A stretch of DNA of 64,000 nucleotides from Nitrospina sp. (GCA_018673915.1 JABHBK010000053.1:1-64000); one strand, 5' to 3'. Numbered from the stretch's first letter, positions 17,072 through 26,591 are shown. Notes: generated from the sequence alone by a model not told the origin. Numbers and translations are program-made.

Positions 17072-17551
17072 TTAAAGCTCTGAGGGGTGTTTGTGTTCAA
17101 TACCCTCCCAATTTGAATGAGCTTTAGAAATATAAGCCTTCATTTTTTTGTTCCATTTAGCCTGGATATTTGTGTCGAGGTTTAAATACAGTTTCCGATT
17201 GATAATTTTCCAGACAGTTGGATCGGAGTAGAATTTTTTCCCAACCGCTACGCCATACGCACAATACCCACCAAACTGCGGAGCATATTTTTTCGGGTTG
17301 GCATTGAAAGCTTCCTTGTGCTCTTTAGTTTCAAACAAATAAGTTCCGCCGTTGTAGGTCGCCGTATGGTAACCATTTCCTCGTACCGGTTTGCCTGCTT
17401 CAAAGTAAGCGACCGGATCATAACCGCTCATTACGGGTGCAGAAATTTCTGTGCCATTGTTCGTGTTGGCCAAAGCGCCATTGGCAAACAAGGCGACTAA
17501 TAAAGAAACCACTGCAAAAAATCGAGACCCACGTTTAAACACAGCCTTCAT
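17072..17551 (-). CDS. Secreted YHS-domain protein
   Basis: A 159-residue protein with a clear signal peptide (basic start, hydrophobic core, cleavage near GALA-NT) and a YHS domain at residues ~40-100: SGYDPVAYF, YLFETKEHKEAFNANPKKYA, GGYCAYGVAVG. YHS domains are thought to bind metal and often accompany copper or redox proteins. The C-terminal third, around WKIINRKLYLNLD and WNKKMKAYI, is typical of stand-alone secreted YHS proteins. AAGGAG upstream gives a strong start. It is the first gene of the operon YHS-DM13-P460-FGE-like-molybdopterin, and a palindrome resembling the TetR-gene operator lies about 50 bases upstream. Confidence 0.88.
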   Translation of the reverse strand: MKAVFKRGSRFFAVVSLLVALFANGALANTNNGTEISAPVMSGYDPVAYFEAGKPVRGNGYHTATYNGGTYLFETKEHKEAFNANPKKYAPQFGGYCAYGVAVGKKFYSDPTVWKIINRKLYLNLDTNIQAKWNKKMKAYISKAHSNWEGIEHKHPSEL

Positions 17552-17602
17552 GATTGATTCTCCTTAAGTTGTTTGGGTTAGAATTGATATATTTCGTAAA
17601 AA

Positions 17603-17620
17603 ATATACTAATTAGTGTAG
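17603..17620. promoter_or_regulatory. Second candidate TetR operator, in front of the YHS operon
   Basis: ATATACTAATTAGTGTAG, an imperfect palindrome with a perfect ACTAATTAGT core. It matches the perfect 18-bp palindrome at 17749-17766 at 14 of 18 positions. It lies 51-68 bases before the YHS start codon, where a promoter would be, so the divergent TetR protein probably controls both directions. This is inferred from sequence similarity only. Confidence 0.5.
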
Positions 17621-17748
17621 TTAGATGTTAATTCCTTACAGCGTGGGGTTGAATAATTTTAATTGTTTAAAAACAATAGATTGCTGTTATATTTTAGAAA
17701 ATTAGTGTGTGTTGAATAAATTAAATTTGAAATTTTATATCATTATAA

Positions 17749-17766
17749 ATATACTATATAGTATAT
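17749..17766. promoter_or_regulatory. Perfect 18-bp palindrome, candidate TetR operator
   Basis: ATATACTATATAGTATAT is a perfect palindrome ending two bases before the TetR start codon. Position and symmetry fit an autoregulatory operator; it leaves no room for a normal ribosome-binding site, so the TetR mRNA may start at or very near its ATG. Confidence 0.65.
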
Positions 17767-17768
17767 AA

Positions 17769-18386
17769 ATGAGGGCAAGGAGCAGGACGGTGACTCAATC
17801 ATCAAAACGAGAACAGTTGATTCAAGCGGCGCTAGAATTGTTTGCCCGGAAGGGGTATCACGCAGTTGCGGTCGATGCGATTTCGGACAGGGCGGGCATT
17901 ACAAAAAAAACCTTGTACCATCATTTTAAATCGAAGGAAGAACTTATACTCGCCGCCCTACGCCATTACGATGAACGGTTTCGCAATGATTTCATGCGGT
18001 CGGTCGAGTCGAAAACAGGAGACCCCATCGGACGATTGCTCGCAGTTTTTGATATTGTAGAAGAATGGTTCAACAGCAAAAACTTTTCGGGGTGTCTTTT
18101 TGTAGGAGCTATGGGAGAGTATCCGGAGGAAGCCGCGCCAATTAGACGTGTTTGCCGGGAGTCTAAAATGTTAACGCAGGGGTATATCAAAAGCCTGGCG
18201 GAAAAAGCGGGGTTGTACGAATCCGGTCAATTATCCGAGCAGCTTATTTTATTAATAGAGGGTGCCACCACTATGGCGCAAGTGAACAATTCTTCGCTCT
18301 GCGCGGCTCAAGCTAAAGCAGCCGCAAAGGTGTTGATTAAGAATTCAACCACCTTGCCCTCAAAAGTCGCTAAGAGAAAATTGTAA
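17769..18386 (+). CDS. TetR-family transcriptional repressor
   Basis: A 205-residue regulator. The N-terminal helix-turn-helix is typical: LFARKGYHAVAVDAISD, then AGITKKTLYHHFKSKEELI at about residues 42-60. The C-terminal ligand-binding part contains NSKNFSGCLFVGAMGEY, a pattern shared with TetR proteins of the AcrR/YxaF-like group. The ligand is unknown. It is transcribed away from the YHS operon, with a perfect palindrome directly before its start and a similar one before the YHS gene, and lies 77 bases ahead of the VTT-oxidoreductase gene, so it probably represses both arms of the redox module. Confidence 0.85.
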   Translation: MRARSRTVTQSSKREQLIQAALELFARKGYHAVAVDAISDRAGITKKTLYHHFKSKEELILAALRHYDERFRNDFMRSVESKTGDPIGRLLAVFDIVEEWFNSKNFSGCLFVGAMGEYPEEAAPIRRVCRESKMLTQGYIKSLAEKAGLYESGQLSEQLILLIEGATTMAQVNNSSLCAAQAKAAAKVLIKNSTTLPSKVAKRKL

Positions 18387-18463
18387 GGATTTGGAATGAC
18401 CCAAGACCAACTCCCAAGTGTTGCTCATAAAAACTTTATCCTTTCTTTTGAAAAGTAAAACTA

Positions 18464-20608
18464 ATGAATAATTCAAAAAAGATCATAGTCGTAATCGTGC
18501 TCGCGACTTTTATAGGAGTTTTTTTTCATTTCAACCTCGGTCAATATCTGTCTCTTGAATACCTGAAAGGGCAGCAGGCAAACTTTTCTGCTTTCTATAA
18601 AGAAAATGCTTTGTTGGCAATGGGGGCCTATATTGCAGTTTATATTTTATCCGCAGCTCTCTCCCTGCCAGGAGCGGCTCTGCTCACCTTGCTGGCGGGA
18701 GCTTTATTTGGTTTGGTTACAGGCGCGATTTTGGTTTCATTTGCGAGTAGCATTGGAGCCACTCTTGCTTTTCTTGTTTCGCGTTTATTGCTTCGTGATT
18801 TTGTTCAAGATAAATTCGGCCACTATCTGCAATCCTTTAATGACGGAATCAAAAAGGATGGGGCTTTTTACTTGTTTACACTCAGGTTGATCCCTGCTGT
18901 TCCTTTCTTTGTAATAAATCTGGTTATGGGATTGACTCCTATGAAAGCGATACAGTTCTTTCTTGTGAGTCAGGTGGGTATGCTTGCAGGCACTATTGTA
19001 TTTGTAAATGCCGGAACGCAACTCGCTCAAATTGAATCTTTGAGTGGAATACTTTCTCCTGAAATTATTTTTTCATTTGTTTTATTGGGTATATTTCCTC
19101 TTGTGGCAAAAAAACTGGTATCTATTTATAAAGGGAGAAGGGTGTTGAAAAAATTCAAAAAGCCAAAATCTTTTGATTACAACATGGTGGTCATTGGCGC
19201 GGGGTCGGCTGGGCTTGTTACCAGTTATATTGGGGCCGCGACGAAAGGGAAAGTGGCTTTGATAGAAAAACATAAAATGGGTGGAGATTGTTTGAATACA
19301 GGTTGCGTCCCCAGCAAGGCCTTGATTCGTTCGGCGAAATTTATGGCGGATGTTAAAAAATGCCAAAAACTTGGATTCAAAAGTGCTCAAGTCGAGTTTG
19401 ATTTTGCAGAGGTAATGGAGAGAGTTCAGCGTGTGATTAAAACGATTGAGCCACACGACTCGGTGGAACGTTATTCTAAGTTGGGAGTAGAGTGCCACAC
19501 TGGGGAGGCCAAAATAAAATCTCCTTATGAAGTCGAAGTCAACGGCAAGGTTCTTACAACCAGGAATATTGTTATAGGCACCGGTGCTCGGCCGTCCATC
19601 CCTCCTGTTGAAGGCATCGAAAATGTTGATTACCTGATATCCGATACTATTTGGAATATTCGTAAACAACCTGAAAAGTTACTTGTGCTAGGGGGAGGGC
19701 CAATTGGCTCTGAATTGACTCAAGCGTTTGCTCGACTTGGATGTGATGTGACTCAGGTACAACGCAATAAGCGACTGCTTCCCAAAGAAGACCCTGAGGT
19801 CTCGCAAATGGTATTGGAAAGTTTCCAAAGCGATGGAATCAATGTGTTGCTAGAGCACACCCCTAAAAAATTCTTTAAACGTGACGGAAAAGATTTTCTG
19901 GAGTGTGATCATAACGGAAGCTCTGTAGAGATACCTTTTGACACTCTCTTGATCGCGTTGGGAAGAAAAGCCAATACAACAGGATTTGGGCTGGAAGATA
20001 TGGGCGTTGAGTTGACTCCGGCAAAAACTATTCAAGTGGATGAGTACATGCGGACTAATATCCCAAACATCTATGCCTGTGGGGATGTTGCCGGACCCTA
20101 CCAGTTTACCCATACAGCGGCGCATCAGGCCTGGTACTGCGCCGTGAATTCCATGTTAAGTCCCTTTTGGGGATTTAAAGTGGATTACAGCACAGTGCCC
20201 TGGTCGACCTTTACCGATCCTGAAGTGGCACGTTCTGGTTTGAATGAGTTGGAAGCCAAGGAAAAAGGAATTCCCTATGAAGTCACCACCTATGGCATTG
20301 ATGATCTGGACCGGGCCATCGCAGATGAAGCGGCTTTTGGAATTGTCAAAGTCCTGACTGTGCCAGGTAAAGATAAAATTATAGGCGTTACCATTGCGGG
20401 GCTTCATGCAGGAGATATTATTTCAGAGTATGTTGCCGCAATGAAAAATGGCTTTGGCATGAATGCTATTCTGGGTACCATTCATATCTATCCCACATTG
20501 GCAGAGTCGAATAAATTTGCCGCTGGAAATTGGAAAAAAAATACTACCACAGAGAAAACCCTTGCCTGGGGCGAAAGAATCAATCGCTGGCGAAGGGACT
20601 ACTTTTAA
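18464..20608 (+). CDS. Fusion of a VTT (TVP38/DedA-like) membrane domain to a mercuric-reductase-like flavin disulfide oxidoreductase
   Basis: A 714-residue fusion. Residues 1-225 hold about five membrane segments of the VTT/TVP38 family, with RLIPAVPFFVINLVMGLTPM near 141-160. Residues ~237-714 form a class I pyridine nucleotide-disulfide oxidoreductase: FAD loop VVIGAGSAG (242-250), redox pair GGDCLNTGCVPSK with Cys276 and Cys281, NAD(P)H loop VLGGGPIGSELTQAF, and a C-terminal dimerisation domain with IHIYPTLAE in place of the usual HxHPTxxE. The cytoplasmic flavoprotein is thus tied to the membrane, perhaps serving as a thiol, quinone or metal reductase. Similar fusions are known in other bacteria. 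The next gene starts three bases later. Confidence 0.9.
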   Translation: MNNSKKIIVVIVLATFIGVFFHFNLGQYLSLEYLKGQQANFSAFYKENALLAMGAYIAVYILSAALSLPGAALLTLLAGALFGLVTGAILVSFASSIGATLAFLVSRLLLRDFVQDKFGHYLQSFNDGIKKDGAFYLFTLRLIPAVPFFVINLVMGLTPMKAIQFFLVSQVGMLAGTIVFVNAGTQLAQIESLSGILSPEIIFSFVLLGIFPLVAKKLVSIYKGRRVLKKFKKPKSFDYNMVVIGAGSAGLVTSYIGAATKGKVALIEKHKMGGDCLNTGCVPSKALIRSAKFMADVKKCQKLGFKSAQVEFDFAEVMERVQRVIKTIEPHDSVERYSKLGVECHTGEAKIKSPYEVEVNGKVLTTRNIVIGTGARPSIPPVEGIENVDYLISDTIWNIRKQPEKLLVLGGGPIGSELTQAFARLGCDVTQVQRNKRLLPKEDPEVSQMVLESFQSDGINVLLEHTPKKFFKRDGKDFLECDHNGSSVEIPFDTLLIALGRKANTTGFGLEDMGVELTPAKTIQVDEYMRTNIPNIYACGDVAGPYQFTHTAAHQAWYCAVNSMLSPFWGFKVDYSTVPWSTFTDPEVARSGLNELEAKEKGIPYEVTTYGIDDLDRAIADEAAFGIVKVLTVPGKDKIIGVTIAGLHAGDIISEYVAAMKNGFGMNAILGTIHIYPTLAESNKFAAGNWKKNTTTEKTLAWGERINRWRRDYF

Positions 20609-20611
20609 CCG

Positions 20612-21418
20612 ATGTTAATCGTCTTTATACTTTTAATTGGGTTGTGTAATCCTTCCTTCCTTGTCGAAGCCAGCGAAAAAACAAATCAGCCGTCCTCTCA
20701 TCAAGACATGGTTTTTATCTCCCCGGGATCATTTTTAATGGGAGCTGAAAATAATCAAGGCTACCAAAGCTGTGTGGCGTACAACGAAACCTGCAAAGAA
20801 AAATGGTTTAACGATGAAGCTCCGGTTCATCGGGTAAAACTGGATGGGTTTCATATTGATATTTACGAGGTAACTCAAAAAGACTTTAAACGTGTCATGG
20901 AAAAAAATCCTTCCGAATTTAAAGGTTCAAGTCGACCTGTGGAAAACGTGACCTGGTTTGATGCTAAGGAGTACTGTAGACAATTGGGCAAACGACTTCC
21001 TACTGAAGCAGAGTGGGAGCGGGCCGCTAGAGGAGAAAGCAACTCTGTTTTTCCTTGGGGAGATAAGGCCGGTTCAGAGAAAGCAAATTTCTGCGATGCT
21101 CAATGCGATAAAGGTTGGAAGGTGGACCAGTTTAACGATGGTTATTCAAATACCGCTCCTGTGGGCAGTTTTCCTCCAAATTCATACGGATTGTTTGATA
21201 TGGCTGGAAATGTTTACGAATGGGTGAGCGACTGGCATGACGAGGATTATTACCGGATTTCCCCTAAGGAAAACCCCCGGGGACCAAAATCGGGAAAAAA
21301 GAAAGTCATGCGGGGAGGATCTTGGATAAACTATGCGACAGGCGTTCGCCCTGCCGATCGCACTGACTCAAAGCCTAATGCCCGTATGGATTTTGTCGGC
21401 TTCCGCTGCGCTCGATAA
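20612..21418 (+). CDS. Secreted FGE/SUMF1-like protein 2
   Basis: A 268-residue protein with an N-terminal signal peptide followed by a complete SUMF1-like domain: MVFISPGSFLMGAE near residue 33, YEVTQKDFKRVM, PVENVTWFDAKEYC, GKRLPTEAEWERAARG, FPWGD, DMAGNVYEWVSDWHDEDYY, VMRGGSW and VGFRCAR. As in the other two copies here, the copper-binding Cys pair of true FGE after RGGSW is absent. Four cysteines in the middle of the chain may form disulfides. It is coupled to the preceding VTT-oxidoreductase (three-base gap), which suggests a shared envelope function rather than sulfatase activation. Confidence 0.87.
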   Translation: MLIVFILLIGLCNPSFLVEASEKTNQPSSHQDMVFISPGSFLMGAENNQGYQSCVAYNETCKEKWFNDEAPVHRVKLDGFHIDIYEVTQKDFKRVMEKNPSEFKGSSRPVENVTWFDAKEYCRQLGKRLPTEAEWERAARGESNSVFPWGDKAGSEKANFCDAQCDKGWKVDQFNDGYSNTAPVGSFPPNSYGLFDMAGNVYEWVSDWHDEDYYRISPKENPRGPKSGKKKVMRGGSWINYATGVRPADRTDSKPNARMDFVGFRCAR

Positions 21419-21473
21419 ATTTACCTGTAGGCACTTCCGAATTGTATTAAAAAATTCTAAAGGATAGAGTTTA

Positions 21474-21767
21474 ATGATTTCAAAAAATAATATTTCAAGA
21501 TGTGTAAAGACCATTAAGCAATTGATCAATAGATGTGAGTCTTATGGAGAGTTTGATAAGGATGGGAACCTGTTTTTCCCAGTAGAAAAAATCGAGCACG
21601 GTCTACTTAAAATCTCAAAGGAAAAGTTGTGCGAATATGAATCATCTGGAATGAGTGTTCTAGAATTGCATCAGAAACTGGAAGAGCAGGCGGGTGATTG
21701 TGGCTGGTCAGATGCTACTTTGGATATACAGGTGCCTAAACCAAAGTTGAGGACAAAAATTTTTTAA
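21474..21767 (+). CDS. Hypothetical protein, 97 residues
   Basis: I do not recognise this protein. It is hydrophilic and probably cytoplasmic, with an N-terminal helix (SRCVKTIKQLINRCESYG), a central FPVEKIEHGLLKISKEKL and a Trp-containing tail. AAAGGA upstream of the ATG gives a credible start. It is 55 bases after the second FGE-like gene on the same strand and converges on guaA with a ten-base gap, so it may be the last gene of the TetR-led plus-strand unit. Confidence 0.55.
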   Translation: MISKNNISRCVKTIKQLINRCESYGEFDKDGNLFFPVEKIEHGLLKISKEKLCEYESSGMSVLELHQKLEEQAGDCGWSDATLDIQVPKPKLRTKIF

Positions 21768-21777
21768 TGATTTGAAC

Positions 21778-23334
21778 TTACTCCCATTCAATAGTCCCGG
21801 GCGGTTTGGAGCTGATGTCGTAGACCACCCGGTTGACCCCATGCACTTCATTGATGATGCGGTTCGAGAGTTTCCCCAGGAGTTCGTAGGGTAGGTGAGC
21901 CCAATCGGCAGTCATGCCATCGGTACTGGTAACGGCGCGGATGGCTATCACATTTTCGTAGGTGCGGGCATCGCCCATGACCCCCACGGTTTTTACCGGA
22001 AGCAGGACTGCGAACGATTGCCATAAATCGTTATATAACCCTGCGGATTTTACTTCTTCCAGAATAATTTTATCAGCGGAACAAAGAATGGCGAGCCGTT
22101 CATGGTTCACCTCGCCCAGAATGCGGATGGCTAAACCTGGACCCGGGAAGGGTTGACGATTGATGATTTCATCCGGCATGCCCATTTCGCGTCCCAGTGC
22201 GCGGACTTCATCTTTGAACAGTTCGCGGAAAGGCTCGAGAAGTTTTAATTGCATTTTTTCCGGTAGGCCGCCAACGTTGTGATGAGACTTGATCACTGCT
22301 GAAGGGCCGCCTTTGAAGGAGACGGATTCGATAACGTCTGGATACAAGGTGCCTTGGGCAAGGAAGGTGAAGTCCCCACGTTTTTTGGCTTCTTCTTCGA
22401 ATACTTCTATGAAGGTATTGCCAATAGATTTTCTTTTTTGTTCGGGATCGGTGACGCCTTCAAGTTTATGTAAAAATTTTTCTGCGGCATCGATGACATC
22501 GAGGTTGATATTAAAATTGTCGCGGAAAGTGCTTTCCACTTTTTCTTTTTCGCCAGACCGTAAAAGTCCATTGTCGATGAAAAGACAATGAAGGTTGTCG
22601 CCGAGGGCTTTATGGATCAGTATTGCTGCCACCGAAGAATCGACCCCACCACTCAATCCGCAAACTACTTTTGAGTTTTTCACCTGGCTGCGGATATCGC
22701 TAATCATATAGTCGACCAGAGATTCCATTTTCCAGTTTTTGGAACATTGGCAGATTTTAAAAAGAAAGTTGTTGAGGATTCTTGTGCCCTCTACCGTGTG
22801 GACCACTTCCGGGTGAAATTGCAGGCCGTAAATCTGGGCTACGGGATTCTCAATAGCGGCCAATGGTGAGTTGGGAGTGAAGGCGGTGGCTTTGAACCCG
22901 TTCGGCATTTTGGAGATGCGATCACCATGGCTCATCCATACCGTGGAATTATTTTTTACTTCTTCGAACAGATGGGAAAATTCTTTCAACATCAAATCGG
23001 CTCTGCCGAATTCGCGATGCAGGGATGGGTCTACCTTGCCACCCAGCATATGAGAGATGAGCTGCATGCCGTAGCAAATGCCGAGGATAGGAATTTTTAG
23101 TTCAAACATCCTTCGGTCGCAAAGTGGCGAGTCTTTTTCCAGAACGCTTGCGGGTCCACCGGAGAGGATAATGCCTTTAGCATTAAAAGCGCTAATTTCA
23201 TCGAATGCCAGAGTGCAGGGGTGAATTTCGCAATAGACTTGGCTTTCCCGTATCTTACGGGCTATGTTCTGGGTGTATTGCGATCCGAAATCAAGAATGA
23301 GGATTTTTTGTTCGTGGAGAATGTCTGTGGTCAT
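21778..23334 (-). CDS. guaA: GMP synthase (glutamine-hydrolysing)
   Basis: Converts XMP to GMP with ATP and glutamine. At 518 residues it is full length with the standard order: glutamine amidotransferase domain (LGICYGMQ with the nucleophilic Cys near residue 87, and FHPEV), ATP-pyrophosphatase domain with the PP-loop [10 protein letters not shown] near residue 228, and the C-terminal dimerisation domain ending [15 protein letters not shown]. It follows guaB after 38 bases on the same strand, the usual guanine-nucleotide operon. Confidence 0.97.
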   Translation of the reverse strand: MTTDILHEQKILILDFGSQYTQNIARKIRESQVYCEIHPCTLAFDEISAFNAKGIILSGGPASVLEKDSPLCDRRMFELKIPILGICYGMQLISHMLGGKVDPSLHREFGRADLMLKEFSHLFEEVKNNSTVWMSHGDRISKMPNGFKATAFTPNSPLAAIENPVAQIYGLQFHPEVVHTVEGTRILNNFLFKICQCSKNWKMESLVDYMISDIRSQVKNSKVVCGLSGGVDSSVAAILIHKALGDNLHCLFIDNGLLRSGEKEKVESTFRDNFNINLDVIDAAEKFLHKLEGVTDPEQKRKSIGNTFIEVFEEEAKKRGDFTFLAQGTLYPDVIESVSFKGGPSAVIKSHHNVGGLPEKMQLKLLEPFRELFKDEVRALGREMGMPDEIINRQPFPGPGLAIRILGEVNHERLAILCSADKIILEEVKSAGLYNDLWQSFAVLLPVKTVGVMGDARTYENVIAIRAVTSTDGMTADWAHLPYELLGKLSNRIINEVHGVNRVVYDISSKPPGTIEWE

Positions 23335-23372
23335 AACAAAGGTTGTTGGCCTATCAGGATTAACTTGGCAGT

Positions 23373-24839
23373 TTAATCTATATTGTAATTTGGTGCTTCT
23401 TTCGTCACGATTACGTCATGCACGTGGCTTTCTCGAAGACCCGCAGAGGTGATTTTGATGAATGAAGCGTTCTTTCTCAGAGAGTTAATGTCTGCAGCTC
23501 CGCAATACCCCATCCCGGCACGCAAACCTCCCAACAGTTGGTGTACGGTGAATGATAAGGCACCGCGGTAGGGAATGCGTGCTTCCACACCTTCCGGAAC
23601 AAGTTTGCTTTCAGAGAGCTCCCATTCTTGAAAGTAGCGGTCGCTGGAACCTTGAGACATCGCTCCAATCGAACCCATCCCCCGATATTCTTTATAGCTT
23701 CTGCCTTGGTAAAGGATCTTTTCTCCGGGACTTTCTTCCGTTCCTGCAAATAGAGAGCCGATCATTACTGTGCTGGCTCCGGCGGCGATGGCTTTGGTAA
23801 TGTCTCCGGAAAGCTTGATACCGCCATCGGAAATGACGGGGATATTTTTTTTCTCTGCTACTTTCACGCATTCTGCAATGGCGGAAATTTGAGGCACTCC
23901 AACCCCTGACACGACTCGAGTGGTACAGATGGAACCTGGGCCAATACCTACTTTGACCGCATCCACTCCAGCTTTAATCAAATCGGCGGTACCTTCAGCG
24001 GTGGCAACATTACCGCCTATCAATTCCAGTTTAGGAAAAGTTTTTTTAATTTCCCGAATGGTTGAAAGAACTTTTTCCGAGTGTCCGTGAGCGCTATCTA
24101 TCACTAGCACGTCCAGCCCAACACGGACTAAATCTTCAATATGTTCTATGGGGTTCTGAGCGACTCCTAATGCGGCGCCAACTAGAAGCCTTCCTTTGGA
24201 GTCTTTGGCGGCGTTGGGAAATTTTCCGGCTTTTTCGATGTCCTTGGTGGTGATTAGTCCTTTGAGATGGCCTTTTTTGTCGACCACCAATAGTTTCTCA
24301 ATGCGGTTGTCGTGCAGGATTTGTTTGGACTTTTCCAGAGGGGTGCCTTCTGGAATGGTGACCAGATCGTCTTTAGTCATTAGAGATCGAATTTTCTTAT
24401 TAAGATTGTTCTCAAATCGAAGGTCACGATTGGTCAGAATTCCCACCAGTTTTTTGCTTTGCGTGATGGGAATACCTGTGATGTTGTATTTCCGCATGAC
24501 ATCCAAAGCTTCGCTTATTTTCTGGTCGGGACCCATGGTGATTGGGTCGGGAATCATGGCACTGACTGAGCGTTTGACTTTGTCGACCATTTTGCGTTGT
24601 TTTTCCGGGGGAAGACTGCGATGGATGATGCCAATCCCCCCTTCCTGAGCCAAAGCGATTGCCAGGTTTGTTTCGGTTACGGTATCCATGGGTGCGCTGA
24701 TCAAAGGGCAGTTTAGTTTGATCTTGCGGGTCAAGCGGGTCGAGAGTTTTACGTTTGTGGGTAAAACCTTCGAATGGGCGGGCAGGAGCAATACATCATC
24801 GAAAGTAAGATAAGTTGGGACATTCTTGGGGTCAATCAT
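23373..24839 (-). CDS. guaB: IMP dehydrogenase
   Basis: Oxidises IMP to XMP with NAD, the committed step to GMP. The 488-residue protein has the full TIM-barrel enzyme with two inserted CBS domains (residues ~95-205). The catalytic cysteine is in [15 protein letters not shown] near residue 305, followed by [12 protein letters not shown] and the flap [11 protein letters not shown]. The ATG at 24839 has no Shine-Dalgarno sequence; instead an extended -10 element ends five bases before it, which would give a leaderless message. It is followed by guaA. Confidence 0.97.
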   Translation of the reverse strand: MIDPKNVPTYLTFDDVLLLPAHSKVLPTNVKLSTRLTRKIKLNCPLISAPMDTVTETNLAIALAQEGGIGIIHRSLPPEKQRKMVDKVKRSVSAMIPDPITMGPDQKISEALDVMRKYNITGIPITQSKKLVGILTNRDLRFENNLNKKIRSLMTKDDLVTIPEGTPLEKSKQILHDNRIEKLLVVDKKGHLKGLITTKDIEKAGKFPNAAKDSKGRLLVGAALGVAQNPIEHIEDLVRVGLDVLVIDSAHGHSEKVLSTIREIKKTFPKLELIGGNVATAEGTADLIKAGVDAVKVGIGPGSICTTRVVSGVGVPQISAIAECVKVAEKKNIPVISDGGIKLSGDITKAIAAGASTVMIGSLFAGTEESPGEKILYQGRSYKEYRGMGSIGAMSQGSSDRYFQEWELSESKLVPEGVEARIPYRGALSFTVHQLLGGLRAGMGYCGAADINSLRKNASFIKITSAGLRESHVHDVIVTKEAPNYNID

Positions 24840-24844
24840 AAGAT

Positions 24845-24853
24845 ATTATAACA
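24845..24853 (-). promoter_or_regulatory. Extended -10 promoter element immediately before guaB
   Basis: On the minus strand TGTTATAAT (TGn plus a perfect -10 hexamer) ends five bases before the guaB ATG. With normal spacing, transcription would start at or next to the A of the ATG, so the mRNA would be leaderless. No convincing -35 lies 17 bases upstream, as is common for extended -10 promoters. A TTGACG further upstream is too far (26 bases) to pair with it. Confidence 0.5.
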
Positions 24854-24949
24854 GAAATTTTGTTAAAAATATAAAACGTCAATACTAGCATGCCTGCCTG
24901 ATGGGTTGGGGGAAATTTTTTTTCACTCGGCGTGAGGCCAGCTAGCCAG

Positions 24950-24991
24950 TTTACTCCGGTGGAGCATGAAGGTAATGATGGGGATATCACA
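24950..24991 (+). repeat. Dispersed GCATGAAG repeat, copy D (in the guaB / transglutaminase gap)
   Basis: TTTACTCCGGTGGAGCATGA, then AGGTAATGATGGGGATATCA. A small CTCC-GGT-GGAG hairpin replaces the CCCC/GGGG of copies A and B; the following CATGAAG-n-AA-GA-GGGGATATCAC tail aligns well with B and C. The rest of this 297-base gap holds only the guaB promoter; no gene is seen. Confidence 0.5.
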
Positions 24992-25136
24992 GCCTTCACT
25001 GCCAAGGGGTCAGCGCCACACGGGTTCCTCTGAGTGTGATAACCTGAATGTTCTGGGTGTTAATTTTATGTGGGAAGTTAAGCTATATTTTCCTAATGTT
25101 TTATCCTGAGAGCTTTTTGATAGGCTGATCCATGAT

Positions 25137-26591
25137 ATGAAATTCTTATCGCAAGCTATTTTAATACTGTGGATGCTTTGTGGAACGGTCTATGCCCAGC
25201 CTTTGTTTCAGGGCAGCCCCCTGCTTCAAGATTCTGGCGAGCGGGAAGACTGGATGGGAACCTATTTCCAAGGGCAGAAAATTGGGTTTACCAGAGTGCA
25301 AACCCGTTGGACACCGAAGTCTATCAAGGTGGATTCGACGGTTTTTTTTCAGATTCGTTCCAAGTCCATCGATCAATCCACCACTATCCATCAAAAGACT
25401 CAGCTGAATCCAGATTTTAAACTCCACAGTTTTTCTATCTTGCAGGAGATCACCGGGCATCGGCAACAAGTCGAGGGTAAAATGCAAGCCAACCAGCTGA
25501 ACTACCGGATTAAGTCGCGAGGCTTTGACCGGGAAAAATCCATTGAATTTTCCGAAGAGACTCTTCCTTCATCAACATTTCTTCTGAACTTGATGGCAAA
25601 AGGTTTGCAGGTTGGACAAAAAGGTATCGTGCCATTATTTCTGGAGCCATTCCAGATGATGGTAGATCTTGAGTATGAGGTTCTGCGCAAGGAAAACCTG
25701 GAATACGAGGGCCAAACTGTTGAGACTTTTGCGATAGAACAAAAATTTAGTGGAATCGAAACCACTTTATGGGTAGCTAAGGATGGTTCGGTGATCAAGG
25801 AAACTACTAACCAAGGCTTTGAGTCATTTAAGGAATCTGCCCAGGTTGCGCAGAAACTGGATGAGCCGTTGACAGTCAGCAGTTTAATCACCATGAGCCT
25901 GGTAAAGCCTGACCGGCCGATTAATAAGGCAGACCGGGTGAGAAAAGTCATCTTCTACCTTCAACCTCTCCGCTCCCCCGACCTGGTTCCACAAGACCAA
26001 AGGCAAAAGCTTCTCAAAGCAGAAAAATTGTCGAACGGTTTATATCGAGCTACGTTGGAAGTTAAGACTGAACCAGAATGGAGCTTGCCGAGTGAGGTCG
26101 GGGTCGCTGGGCCAGATCCAAAGTATCTGGAAGATTCGGCGGAAGTTCAGTCCCGGCACCCCATGATCCGAGCTCTAGCAAGAGAACTCACCGGTGAACA
26201 ACATAACGCCTGGCAGATTGCTAAAGACATCAATCGCTGGGTACATCTCAATTTGGAAAAGGAACTGGTAGATACTGTGACAGCGCTAGATGCCTTGCAT
26301 GAAAGGCGAGGCGAATGTCAGTCTCATACCTTTTTGTTCACGGCATTGGCCAGGGCCGCGAATATTCCCACCCGAATTGTAAATGGGCTGGTATATTCTG
26401 CCGAATACGAGGGCTTTCTTTATCATGCCTGGCCGGAAGTTTATGTGGGAGAATGGCGGGCTCTCGATCCGACTTTTGGTCAGGATAGGGTGGATGCTAC
26501 CCACATCAAATTGACTGAAGGAACTAGCGAGGGTCTTTTTCGCCTGATGGAGTTTGTCGGCAAGGTAGAAATTGATTGGTCCAAACCTTGA
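25137..26591 (+). CDS. Secreted transglutaminase-like protein
   Basis: A 484-residue protein with a signal peptide (cleavage after VYAQ-like residues near 20) and a C-terminal transglutaminase-like domain. The catalytic triad is visible: Cys394 in RRGECQSHTFLFTAL, His near 429 in LYHAWPEVYVG, and Asp near 444 in LDPTFGQ. The N-terminal ~300 residues are a beta-rich domain opening with DWMGTYFQGQKIGFT, common in such proteins. Bacterial members act as proteases or amide-forming enzymes in the periplasm; the substrate is unknown. It stands alone and is separated by a long leader from nrdJ. Confidence 0.82.
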   Translation: MKFLSQAILILWMLCGTVYAQPLFQGSPLLQDSGEREDWMGTYFQGQKIGFTRVQTRWTPKSIKVDSTVFFQIRSKSIDQSTTIHQKTQLNPDFKLHSFSILQEITGHRQQVEGKMQANQLNYRIKSRGFDREKSIEFSEETLPSSTFLLNLMAKGLQVGQKGIVPLFLEPFQMMVDLEYEVLRKENLEYEGQTVETFAIEQKFSGIETTLWVAKDGSVIKETTNQGFESFKESAQVAQKLDEPLTVSSLITMSLVKPDRPINKADRVRKVIFYLQPLRSPDLVPQDQRQKLLKAEKLSNGLYRATLEVKTEPEWSLPSEVGVAGPDPKYLEDSAEVQSRHPMIRALARELTGEQHNAWQIAKDINRWVHLNLEKELVDTVTALDALHERRGECQSHTFLFTALARAANIPTRIVNGLVYSAEYEGFLYHAWPEVYVGEWRALDPTFGQDRVDATHIKLTEGTSEGLFRLMEFVGKVEIDWSKP

